Shown piece by piece: positions 1 to 5,466 of a stretch of 5,513 nt of DNA (position 1 is the first letter of the stretch; each line of letters opens with the position of its first letter). Source of the stretch: an uncultured Lachnospiraceae bacterium (lineage in GTDB: Bacteria; Bacillota; Clostridia; Lachnospirales; Lachnospiraceae). Under the pieces are notes generated by a model. The model was not told the DNA's origin. It made no database searches and was given only the letters and a program-made list of their open reading frames with translations. Where the stretch lies: assembly GCA_937915975.1 (NCBI GenBank), contig CALGGL010000005.1, positions 1-5,513 on the forward strand. The letters are read 5' to 3'. The position numbers and the translations under genes are program-made.

Positions 1-747
1 TACGTCAGCCATATCGTACATGCCGCTTGGCTTTCCGGCAAGAAATTTTGCGGCCTCAACAGCACCCTTTGCAAATACTGATTTGGAAAAAGCAGTATGC
101 TTGATTTCTATAACCTCATCAACTCCTGCAAATATAACCTCATGCTCACCTACTATGGTTCCGCCTCTTACCGCTGAAATTCCGAGTTCCTTCTTATCTC
201 TCTTCTTCCTAACCTGAGAACGGTCATATACATATTCGTATTCATTATTTCTTGCTTCGTTTATGGAATCAGCAAGTGCAAGAGCTGTACCCGAAGGTGC
301 ATCCACCTTTTGGTTATGATGCTTTTCAACTATCTCGATATCAAAGCCTGCCGGTGCAAATACATTTGCAGCCTCCTTAAGAAGCTTCATAATTGTATTT
401 ATACCAAGGCTCATGTTAGCAGATTTAAGAATTGCCACATCCTTGGATGTTTCGGCAACCTTATTTATCTGATTAGGACTAAGACCTGTCGTACAAAGTA
501 CAACCGGTATCTTCTTTGCTTTAGCATAATCAAGCAGCTTATCAATTGCTGCTGCTGCCGCAAAATCAATTATTACATCCGCCTCTACATCACATGCTTC
601 AATATCCGTAAATACAGGATAACCGTTATCTCTGTTATCAACCACATCGATTCCTGCTACTATACAGACATTTTCATCTTCCTTACAAATTCCGGTTATA
701 ACCTGACCCATCTTACCATTGCAACCATGCATGATTATCCTTGTCAT
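1..747 (-). CDS. dapB: 4-hydroxy-tetrahydrodipicolinate reductase, 3' end outside window
   Basis: Reduces 4-hydroxy-tetrahydrodipicolinate with NAD(P)H in the cytoplasm, the second dedicated step of the diaminopimelate/lysine pathway. The frame is open for 249 codons from ATG at 747 to the left edge. The family is usually about 250-270 residues, so probably only a few residues are missing. Visible motifs are the N-terminal dinucleotide-binding loop GCNGKMG (residues 8-14), CTTGL (85-89), SANMSLGIN (109-117), and the family signature EKHHNQKVDAPSGTA (141-155) with the catalytic His/Lys region (H143, H144, K147). RGGTIVGEHEV (195-205) follows. A GGGAGGT ribosome binding site at 753-759 fixes the start. 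The gene lies 99 bp downstream of dapA on the same strand with no terminator between them, so it is probably co-transcribed and controlled by the lysine riboswitch upstream of dapA. The identification is firm. Confidence 0.96.
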   Translation of the reverse strand, partial: MTRIIMHGCNGKMGQVITGICKEDENVCIVAGIDVVDNRDNGYPVFTDIEACDVEADVIIDFAAAAAIDKLLDYAKAKKIPVVLCTTGLSPNQINKVAETSKDVAILKSANMSLGINTIMKLLKEAANVFAPAGFDIEIVEKHHNQKVDAPSGTALALADSINEARNNEYEYVYDRSQVRKKRDKKELGISAVRGGTIVGEHEVIFAGVDEVIEIKHTAFSKSVFAKGAVEAAKFLAGKPSGMYDMADV

Positions 748-846
748 AGTATACCTCCCATAAATCTATGTTATATCTTACAGTAAAAATCTCATTTCCA
801 ATTATCATTTAGTTTAACTAAAATACTTATAATCTTATATCCGAAA

Positions 847-1734
847 TTAAAATTCAATTCCAAAATCCTTCATAGCCTTTTTAAGTCTTTCGACATTCTG
901 TGGCTCCATCTCGGTAAGAGGCATTCTTAAATATCCGTCACAGAAGCCCATAAGCTCAACTGCCTTCTTAACAGGTATAGGATTAACCTCACAGAAAAGT
1001 GCATTGCAAAGCTCAATTGACTTAAGCTGCATATCACATGCCTTCTTTACATCTCCGTCAAGATATGCTCTGGTCATATCATGCATAAACTGTGGTGCAA
1101 TATTTGATACAACAGAGATTACACCCTTACCGCCAAGAGACATAATAGGCACAACCTGATCATCATTTCCCGAATAAAGATCTATGCATCCGTCAGCAAG
1201 ACTCATAAGCTTTGCTACCTGTGATATATTGCCCGATGCTTCCTTGATTGCAACTATGTTTTCTACATTCTTTGCAAGGTATACTGCAGTCTCAGGATTG
1301 ATGTTACAGCCTGTTCTGCTCTGAACATTATACAAAATAATAGGAAGCTTAACACTGTTTGCGATATCTGTATAATGTTTGATAAGACCGTTTTGAGTTG
1401 CCTTATTGTAATAAGGTGTTACAAGAAGAAGTCCGTCAACACCATACTTCTCTGCTTCCTGTGAAAGATAAATAGCTGTATCGGTTGCATTTGAACCTGT
1501 TCCTGCAACAACAGGTATTCTGTGATTAACAACCTCAGTACAGAACTTGATACAATCAAGATGCTCCTCATGTGTAAGTGTTGAAGATTCACCTGTAGTA
1601 CCACATACTATAATACAATCCGTACCATTGGCAATCTGGTACTCGATAATCTCTCTGAATCTGTCATAGTCCACACTAAAATCACTCTTAAACGGTGTTA
1701 CTATTGCGACACCTGCGCCTTCAAAAATTGCCAT
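847..1734 (-). CDS. dapA: 4-hydroxy-tetrahydrodipicolinate synthase
   Basis: Condenses pyruvate and aspartate semialdehyde, the first committed step of diaminopimelate/lysine synthesis, as a cytoplasmic class I (Schiff-base) aldolase-type TIM barrel. At 295 residues it has full family length. Visible motifs are GTTGES (45-50), the substrate-pocket region PYYNK (107-111), YNVQSRTG (135-142) with the expected catalytic Tyr135 and substrate-binding Arg140, and AIKEASGN (162-169) with Schiff-base Lys164. In the second signature the usual proline of YNVPSR is glutamine (codon CAG). AGGAGG at 1743-1748, 8 nt upstream, fixes the start. The gene follows a lysine riboswitch and precedes dapB, so lysine is expected to repress both. 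Paralogues such as N-acetylneuraminate lyase or KDG aldolase share the fold, but the motifs and the dapB neighbour make DapA the clear choice. Confidence 0.97.
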   Translation of the reverse strand: MAIFEGAGVAIVTPFKSDFSVDYDRFREIIEYQIANGTDCIIVCGTTGESSTLTHEEHLDCIKFCTEVVNHRIPVVAGTGSNATDTAIYLSQEAEKYGVDGLLLVTPYYNKATQNGLIKHYTDIANSVKLPIILYNVQSRTGCNINPETAVYLAKNVENIVAIKEASGNISQVAKLMSLADGCIDLYSGNDDQVVPIMSLGGKGVISVVSNIAPQFMHDMTRAYLDGDVKKACDMQLKSIELCNALFCEVNPIPVKKAVELMGFCDGYLRMPLTEMEPQNVERLKKAMKDFGIEF

Positions 1735-1772
1735 AATTTTTTCCTCCTAAGATTATTATATGTTACTGTTTC

Positions 1773-1786
1773 CGCGGTGCCACATT
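1773..1786 (-). promoter_or_regulatory. T-box-like sequence in the dapA leader
   Basis: Read on the minus strand, AAUGUGGCACCGCG matches the T-box consensus AGGGUGGNACCGCG at 12 of 14 positions, with 11 consecutive matches. It sits about 25 nt upstream of the dapA ribosome binding site. A 6-bp hairpin (1807-1812 with 1788-1793) lies directly 5' of it, where a T-box stem III would be. There is no room for a tRNA-reading stem I between the riboswitch and this motif, and no classic antiterminator partner or terminator follows. It may therefore be a relic, a chance match, or part of the riboswitch expression platform. The UGGC core would pair with a tRNA ending GCCA; the bacterial tRNA-Lys I recall end in ACCA, which argues against a working lysine T-box. 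Confidence 0.4.
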
Positions 1787-1806
1787 CGCATTCCGCTTCG
1801 CTTGTA

Positions 1807-1846
1807 GAACGCACAAACAGGTTGGCACAGATAAAGTGCCAACCTG
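1807..1846 (-). terminator. Hairpin of the lysine riboswitch expression platform, probable intrinsic terminator
   Basis: A perfect 11-bp inverted repeat (CAGGTTGGCAC at 1818-1828, GTGCCAACCTG at 1836-1846) has a 7-nt loop. It lies about 35 nt beyond the riboswitch. On the transcribed strand the stem is followed by UUUGUGCGUU, a weak U-tract, so termination may be inefficient or the hairpin may act in another way. The loop UUUAUCU is exactly complementary to AGAUAAA at 1871-1877, just 3' of the riboswitch P1 stem. Confidence 0.6.
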
Positions 1847-1879
1847 AAATAAATCGAAATAAATTCCCTTTTTATCTCT

Positions 1880-2040
1880 AAGTAGCGCTCCATCTTACGA
1901 TGACAGTCACATAGCTCTTAACTATGCAACCAGGAAAGCCATAGCTTAGACCAAAGCCCCCTTCGGCGGTCTTCCCTTTCAACCATCATCAACTGCTCTA
2001 AGACATCCGATGGACTACTCTTAAACACCGCACCTCTACC
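1880..2040 (-). promoter_or_regulatory. Lysine riboswitch (L box)
   Basis: A cis-acting leader RNA that binds lysine and lowers expression of lysine biosynthesis genes. On the minus strand the conserved L-box blocks appear in order: AGAGGUGCG (2037-2029), AGUA (2019-2016), GAAAGGG (1980-1974), GCCGAAG (1967-1961), GACUGUCA (1908-1901) and GGAGCGCUAC (1891-1882). P1 closes by GGUAG (2040-2036) pairing with CUACU (1885-1881). The element starts about 9 nt after the predicted transcription start and is followed by a hairpin and then dapA, as expected for a lysine-repressed operon. Boundaries are accurate to a few bases. The identification is firm. Confidence 0.95.
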
Positions 2041-2055
2041 ATTAATTCGAGAGTT

Positions 2056-2084
2056 ATTATAGCATTACAATATATAGATGTCAA
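2056..2084 (-). promoter_or_regulatory. Sigma-70/sigma-A promoter of the dapA-dapB leader
   Basis: On the minus strand a perfect -35 TTGACA (2084-2079) and a perfect -10 TATAAT (2061-2056) are separated by 17 bp. The -35 box begins three bases after the ssb-like stop codon. Transcription would start near 2049, just ahead of the riboswitch. No terminator separates the ssb-like gene from this promoter, so some read-through into the dap leader is possible. Confidence 0.88.
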
Positions 2085-2087
2085 CTA

Positions 2088-2717
2088 CTATTCGAGGCAC
2101 TCCATCTTGCTTACGGAAACCTCGTATGCCACCTTATTTACTATTTCATCATTTCCAACCTTTTTTTGATATTCTCTGCTCTGTATTCTGCCCCAGACAG
2201 CCACGTGCTCACCAACAGTCAGCTTTCCGGCAAACCTCGCATTTCTTCCCCAGCAGATGCATGGTATATAGTCGGACTTACCATAGGCTCTGTTCACTGC
2301 AAGAAGAATATCTGCGATTTCTCTTCCCAAAGGAGTCATTCTGTATATAGGCTCCTTACATATGTATCCGTCAAGATATATCTGATTAGGTTTATTTTCC
2401 CTGTCATCCTCCTCATTTATTACCTCTATCTCTCTGACAAATACCGAGAGAATTAATCTGTTTTTGTTCTCCTCGTGTTTATTGTAAGAACGAAATTGTC
2501 CCTTAGCCAGTATCTTTTCTCCGATATGTGAATTTTCAACATCGAACAGTCTGTCAGACACCATAAGAGGTATAACATCATGAGCATCACTTAATCTGCT
2601 CACAATAAGGTCAACCATGTAAAATCCCTCTCCGAATATCTCGTGACTGAACTTAAAGTCCGATACGATTTCTCCAGCTACTACGACTTGATTGTTGTTT
2701 AAGATTTTCTCTGTCAT
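2088..2717 (-). CDS. Single-stranded DNA-binding (SSB-like) protein with two OB folds
   Basis: Probably binds single-stranded DNA during replication, recombination or repair. The 209 residues look like two tandem OB-fold units. The first spans about residues 10-100 (VVVAGEIVSD, then FYMVDLIVSRLSDAHDVIPL). The second spans about 112-207 and is more obviously SSB-like: LDGYICKEPIYRMTPLGRE, ADILLAVNRAYGKSDYIPC, WGRNA, and GEHVAVWGRIQSREYQKK. An acidic linker (about 100-109) joins them. The acidic, Phe-ending C-terminal tip of replicative SSBs is absent; the protein ends MECLE. That suggests an accessory form rather than the housekeeping SSB, which in Firmicutes usually sits between rpsF and rpsR. 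The ribosome binding site GGGAGGAAA at 2725-2733 supports the start. A terminator upstream separates it from the methyltransferase, so it should have its own promoter, which I could not place with confidence. I assign no gene symbol. Confidence 0.78.
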   Translation of the reverse strand: MTEKILNNNQVVVAGEIVSDFKFSHEIFGEGFYMVDLIVSRLSDAHDVIPLMVSDRLFDVENSHIGEKILAKGQFRSYNKHEENKNRLILSVFVREIEVINEEDDRENKPNQIYLDGYICKEPIYRMTPLGREIADILLAVNRAYGKSDYIPCICWGRNARFAGKLTVGEHVAVWGRIQSREYQKKVGNDEIVNKVAYEVSVSKMECLE

Positions 2718-2801
2718 TACTTAATTTCCTCCCTTATATATCTCAAATCATGTGTACATAAGATATATATGTTTGGAAATTCTTTTTTATGATATTTTAT
2801 C

Positions 2802-2843
2802 AAAAAAATAAAAGGCTATAATTTTGCAAATTATAACCTTTTT
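2802..2843 (-). terminator. Intrinsic terminator after the RNA methyltransferase gene
   Basis: An inverted repeat with 11-bp arms (2814-2824 and 2828-2838, one G-U pair) and a 3-nt loop is extended by A-U pairs. On the minus strand it is followed by a long U-rich tail (UUUUAUUUUUUU). It begins 13 nt past the stop codon at 2856. The opposite strand also has a run of five Ts (2839-2843), so it could work in both directions. Confidence 0.85.
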
Positions 2844-2855
2844 CGACCTTATGAT

Positions 2856-3662
2856 TTACAATCTCTGCCTCAGCACCTCATAAGCAATAACCGCAGTTGA
2901 GGTTGCAGCATTAAGAGACTCAACCTTTCCCTTCATAGGAATTTTAATTAATTCATCTGCTGTAGCACTTACTTCGTCTGACAAACCGTTTCCTTCATTT
3001 CCAATAAGAAATGAACAGGCACGATTAAAATCCTTTTCGTATATATTCTCGCCCTTTAAATGAGCACCGTATACCGTTACATTCTTTTTCTTTAAATACT
3101 CTATATCTCTTATTAAATCATCTGATACATATATAGGTACACGGAAAATCGAGCCCATCGTGGAACGAACAACCTTCGGATTATATATATCTACAGAATC
3201 ACTGCTTATGATAATTCCGGTTACTCCCGCACCCTCGGCAGTTCTGATTATCGTACCGAGATTGCCCGGGTCCTGAAGCTTTTCGATTATAAGTATGAAT
3301 GCATTATCCTCTTCAATTTTTTCACTTAATACGTTAGATAAATCATTTACCTTCTGCCTTATCAATGCAAGTATCCCCTGAGGTGTGCCTGTATCGGATA
3401 TGCTATCAAACACCTTATCCGATACAACATAATAATCATCCCTGCTTTGATAGTCCTCTCCAAGCATATCCATAAGCTCATCAGCAAACTTTTCTGCCCC
3501 TGTTTCAGACACATATACCGAAGCTATATCCGCAGGTGGTATCTCACGAAACATCCTTATGCCCTCAACTATATACAGCGACTTCTCATTTCTTTCCTTT
3601 GAGGATTTGGAAAGCTTCTTTATATTCTTCAATTTTTCATTTGAAGCTGACGTGATTATCAT
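2856..3662 (-). CDS. SpoU/TrmH-family (SPOUT) RNA 2'-O-methyltransferase
   Basis: Predicted to transfer a methyl group from S-adenosylmethionine to a ribose in rRNA or tRNA. At 268 residues it has the size and plan of the RlmB/YsgA-like branch. The N-terminal substrate-binding domain (about 1-105) includes SLYIVEGIRMFRE (28-40) and TPQGILALI (93-101). The C-terminal trefoil-knot SPOUT domain (about 120-268) carries the three family motifs: motif 1 EKLQDPGNLGTIIRTAEG (127-144) with the likely catalytic Arg140, motif 2 LIGNEGNGLS (219-228), and motif 3 IPMKGKVESLNAATS (241-255) with Asn251. Start ATG at 3662 has AGGAG at 3668-3672, 5 nt upstream. It ends 13 nt before a strong terminator, so it is probably a single-gene unit. 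The exact nucleotide modified cannot be told from sequence. YsgA or a 23S rRNA guanosine methyltransferase is the closest guess. Confidence 0.93.
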   Translation of the reverse strand: MIITSASNEKLKNIKKLSKSSKERNEKSLYIVEGIRMFREIPPADIASVYVSETGAEKFADELMDMLGEDYQSRDDYYVVSDKVFDSISDTGTPQGILALIRQKVNDLSNVLSEKIEEDNAFILIIEKLQDPGNLGTIIRTAEGAGVTGIIISSDSVDIYNPKVVRSTMGSIFRVPIYVSDDLIRDIEYLKKKNVTVYGAHLKGENIYEKDFNRACSFLIGNEGNGLSDEVSATADELIKIPMKGKVESLNAATSTAVIAYEVLRQRL

Positions 3663-3779
3663 TTTTTCTCCTAAATTATAATAGCATCACTCTAATAGAA
3701 AACAAGTAATGGTTTTAGATTATTATTTTACTAAAATTATAGTATTATTATATATTCTGATTAATTCTTTAGAATTATT

Positions 3780-3807
3780 ATTATAAACTTTTTTTATTAT
3801 TAATCAA
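3780..3807 (-). promoter_or_regulatory. Possible promoter of the RNA methyltransferase gene
   Basis: On the minus strand TTGATT (3807-3802), 16 bp, and a perfect TATAAT (3785-3780) would start transcription near 3773 and give a leader of about 110 nt. It fits the gene better than the TTGTTT/TATTAT pair nearer the start codon, which would put the start point inside the ribosome binding site. In DNA this AT-rich, such matches arise easily by chance. Confidence 0.35.
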
Positions 3808-3855
3808 TTATTTAATATATTTTGTCATAAATAAACAAAGAAGTTCACATTTTGC

Positions 3856-3884
3856 TTGACAACAATATATAATTATGATAACTT
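3856..3884 (+). promoter_or_regulatory. Plus-strand promoter-like sequence before a structured element
   Basis: A perfect TTGACA (3856-3861) is followed after 17 bp by TAACTT (3879-3884), preceded by TG at an extended -10 position. The -10 match is weak (3 of 6). Transcription would begin near 3891, exactly at the foot of the hairpin at 3890-3952. This is the only plus-strand signal in the window that looks purposeful. Confidence 0.3.
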
Positions 3885-3889
3885 CTTAT

Positions 3890-3952
3890 AAAAGAGAAGC
3901 GGTTTTTTACCGTACAGTCTTCGGACTAAAGCGGCGTACTCGCTTCTTTTTT
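3890..3952. terminator. Structured hairpin element with UUCG tetraloop and T-run, possible bidirectional terminator or small RNA
   Basis: Outer arms 3890-3901 and 3941-3952 pair over 12 bp (core AGAAGCG with CGCTTCT, one G-U pair). Inside, GTAC (3912-3915) pairs with GTAC (3936-3939), enclosing AGTC-TTCG-GACT (3916-3927), a C(UUCG)G super-stable tetraloop on the plus strand. The plus strand ends in TTTTTTT (3947-3953). On the minus strand the stem is followed by UCUUUU, so it could end transcription of the small gene at 3926-4321. The right arm is also coding sequence of that gene (its KKEAS codons), which limits how freely the structure could have evolved. Confidence 0.45.
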
Positions 3953-4321
3953 TATATTTACAATATCATACAAATATAGTTTTTTCCCTTTAATCCTTAC
4001 AATTGCTGTAGCGATATAGTTATTTCTTCTTTTTTCTCCGTTACATTCAACAGGTACGGTAAAACCAACATCATATCTATACCAACCTCCGCTTGCATCT
4101 TTTTTGTGTTTTAAATCCTTATTTTCTATCCAGCGTCTATTTTCAGCATTTTCTATCATTTCTTTTATAATCTGGCCAGCATTTGCTTTTGCCTTAGCTA
4201 ATGCGCCTCTAAGACTTTTTGTATAATTTGATTCAGTATATTCATTCGGAAAATCTCCTGCTATATGTATTATATCTCCATATCCTTTTACAACAAAATC
4301 ATTACCTATATATTTTTTCAT
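3926..4321 (-). CDS. Polyvalent-protein-associated (LPD3-like) domain protein, probably a fragment
   Basis: A protein of 131 residues whose function I cannot assign firmly. From memory, the run DFPNEYTESNYTKSLRGAL (24-42), the Ala-rich helix AKAKANAGQIIKEMIENAENR (about 42-62), GGWYRYDVGF (78-87) and the ending KLYLYDIVNIKKEASTPL resemble a domain embedded in large polyvalent proteins of phages and conjugative elements in Clostridia (LPD3-like). It is soluble, with no signal peptide or membrane segment. Two things suggest it is not a whole gene. Its ATG lies inside the end of the acyl-CoA synthetase frame with no good ribosome binding site. After the TAG stop the same frame stays open for another 28 codons to a TGA and begins SEDCTVKNRFSF, as though one base change had cut the tail. 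The true N-terminus may have been lost at the join. Confidence 0.5.
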   Translation of the reverse strand: MKKYIGNDFVVKGYGDIIHIAGDFPNEYTESNYTKSLRGALAKAKANAGQIIKEMIENAENRRWIENKDLKHKKDASGGWYRYDVGFTVPVECNGEKRRNNYIATAIVRIKGKKLYLYDIVNIKKEASTPL

Positions 4322-4325
4322 ATAC
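4300..4325. other. Probable junction between bacterial and ciliate-type sequence
   Basis: The acyl-CoA synthetase frame keeps family sequence up to PRVYEKIY and then meets TAA at 4302-4304. The LPD3-like frame starts at 4321 and reads MKKYIGND through the same bases. The AT-rich stretch 4306-4319 can serve both genes, so the two pieces may share about 15 bases there. Such a short shared word is the usual mark of an assembly or amplification chimera, or of an end-joining event. Confidence 0.6.
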
Positions 4326-5387
4326 TCTTGGTACCGCGCAAAAATAAGTAGGCTTCAATGCTTGAAGATCTTCCATTAATCTACTAGTATTTCCACTTGA
4401 ATATCCAGTTCTACTACCATATACCAAGCTTATTGTGAAAAGCATTTGCTCCATAATATGCGCCAAAGGTAAAAAAGATAGCATTTTATCTTCTGTTGTA
4501 AAATGAAATCCTATTGTATATACAACATTTGTTGCTAAAGTCGCTGATCTTGCTGTTATCATTGCTCCTTTTGGATTGTCCATTGTACCACTTGTATAAC
4601 ATATTAAAAAAATATCATCGGGTAACACTCTTTTATATTTTTTATTTAATATTTCTTCGTCTTTTTCTTCTAAGCATTTTTTCCCTGTGGAAATTATAGT
4701 TTCGAAGTTTATTACATTTAAATCTAATTTAATTAATTTCTCTTTTATTTTTTCTATAATTTCTTCTTTATCTTCGTTACATTTAAGATAAATTACATTT
4801 TTTACTTTTCCTAATATATTCTGCTCCTTCATCTTTAATAACAAATTCAAATTTTTTGTTTCAGCCACAATTGTTGTTAACTCGGTTTGATTTAAAATGA
4901 ATTCAATGGAATTTATTCCTAAAGTATCATACAAAGGGACAATAATAACAGAATCCATTTGACATCCTAAACTAGTAACAATCCATTCTTCTCTGTTTTT
5001 CGAAAGAACTCCCATAAATCTCATATTTTTTTCTCCTCCTATTGATTCATCCTTAACTAAAATTTCAGGACATAATTTCATTTTTGTTATACCATATAAA
5101 AACAAGGTGGATAAATCATATATTTGAGTATATGATTTCCATTTATATTTCCCATATTTATTTTCTTTTGGGAAATATTCTCTTGTTCCTAAAAAGTTTG
5201 AATTTGGTCTGAGATTTTTGTAATATTCTAAACAGTCTAATTGAGTATATCTATCAATGTAATTCTTTTTGACTAAGGCCTTTGTAGAAAATGGACGACG
5301 GAGGATACCGGTTTCTCCTGGCTTTGGCTCTGATACAAAAACATTGTATTGATATGGATGATAGTCATTGAAAACTTCATTTCCCAT
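4302..5387 (-). CDS. Long-chain acyl-CoA synthetase, eukaryotic (ciliate-like) type, N-terminal fragment
   Basis: Members of this AMP-forming family activate long-chain fatty acids to acyl-CoA with ATP. The 361 residues show the eukaryotic ACSL plan: FLGTREYF (65-72) and YKWKSYTQIYDLS (81-93), then GVLSKNREEW (126-135), VPLYDTLG (150-157) and ILNQTE (164-169). The ATP-binding P-loop is YTSGTMDNPKGAM (264-276), the next motif LPLAHIMEQM (306-315), and it ends PRVYEKIYR. The family is usually about 600-700 residues, so the second half is missing, including the remaining adenylation motifs and the mobile C-terminal domain. This product would be inactive. In the P-loop the usual TG after SGT is MD. 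There is no Shine-Dalgarno site; the start context AAAATGGG looks eukaryotic. No intron is needed. The start lies 79 bases from a telomere-like array. A bacterial FadD-type ligase is unlikely given the ACSL-style N-terminal region. Confidence 0.82.
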   Translation of the reverse strand: MGNEVFNDYHPYQYNVFVSEPKPGETGILRRPFSTKALVKKNYIDRYTQLDCLEYYKNLRPNSNFLGTREYFPKENKYGKYKWKSYTQIYDLSTLFLYGITKMKLCPEILVKDESIGGEKNMRFMGVLSKNREEWIVTSLGCQMDSVIIVPLYDTLGINSIEFILNQTELTTIVAETKNLNLLLKMKEQNILGKVKNVIYLKCNEDKEEIIEKIKEKLIKLDLNVINFETIISTGKKCLEEKDEEILNKKYKRVLPDDIFLICYTSGTMDNPKGAMITARSATLATNVVYTIGFHFTTEDKMLSFLPLAHIMEQMLFTISLVYGSRTGYSSGNTSRLMEDLQALKPTYFCAVPRVYEKIYR

Positions 5388-5466
5388 TTTAATGAATTAA
5401 ATTTATTTAATAAAAGAACAATTATTAATATATTTAAATGATGTGGGTTTAAAAAAACCAATTATT
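5388..5466 (-). other. Short AT-rich leader between the synthetase start codon and the telomere-like array
   Basis: Seventy-nine bases, almost all A and T, hold no ribosome binding site or convincing bacterial promoter. Such a short leader between a start codon and chromosome end is typical of ciliate macronuclear gene-sized chromosomes. A small inverted repeat GGTTT/AAACC lies near its outer end. Confidence 0.5.

Larger units (their letters stand above)
3663..3925. other. Extremely AT-rich intergenic region
   Basis: No gene is visible. Roughly 3715-3850 is almost all A and T, poorer in GC than any bacterial gap to the left. It contains a 7-bp palindrome (3762-3777, core AATTCT/AGAATT), one minus-strand promoter-like pair, one plus-strand promoter-like pair and the start of a structured element, described separately. 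A second join between unrelated sequences could hide here, because nothing ties the small gene to the right to the methyltransferase gene to the left. Confidence 0.6.

Noticed and set aside
20..786. Plus-strand open frames at 20-217 and 310-786
   Set aside because: They are antisense to dapB, which has all its family motifs; their translations are low-complexity and have no ribosome binding site.
808..822. Palindrome TTTAGTT-T-AACTAAA between dapA and dapB
   Set aside because: It is too AT-rich and the loop too small for a terminator, and no T-run follows. It is probably chance in an AT-rich spacer.
1735..1880. A complete T-box riboswitch for dapA
   Set aside because: There is no stem I or specifier loop, no antiterminator partner downstream and no terminator after the motif, so only a T-box-like sequence is claimed.
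2078..2456. Plus-strand open frames opposite the ssb-like gene
   Set aside because: They are mirror frames of a well-supported coding region, with no recognisable domains.
3675..3705. Promoter-like TTGTTT with TATTAT or TATAAT just upstream of the RNA methyltransferase gene
   Set aside because: The start point would fall at about 3668-3671, inside the ribosome binding site, and the spacing to the better -10 box is 19 bp.
4514..4699. Plus-strand hydrophobic open frame, possible small membrane protein
   Set aside because: It lies opposite the conserved ATP-binding region of the acyl-CoA synthetase, and its leucine-rich content follows from Lys- and Glu-rich codons on the other strand.
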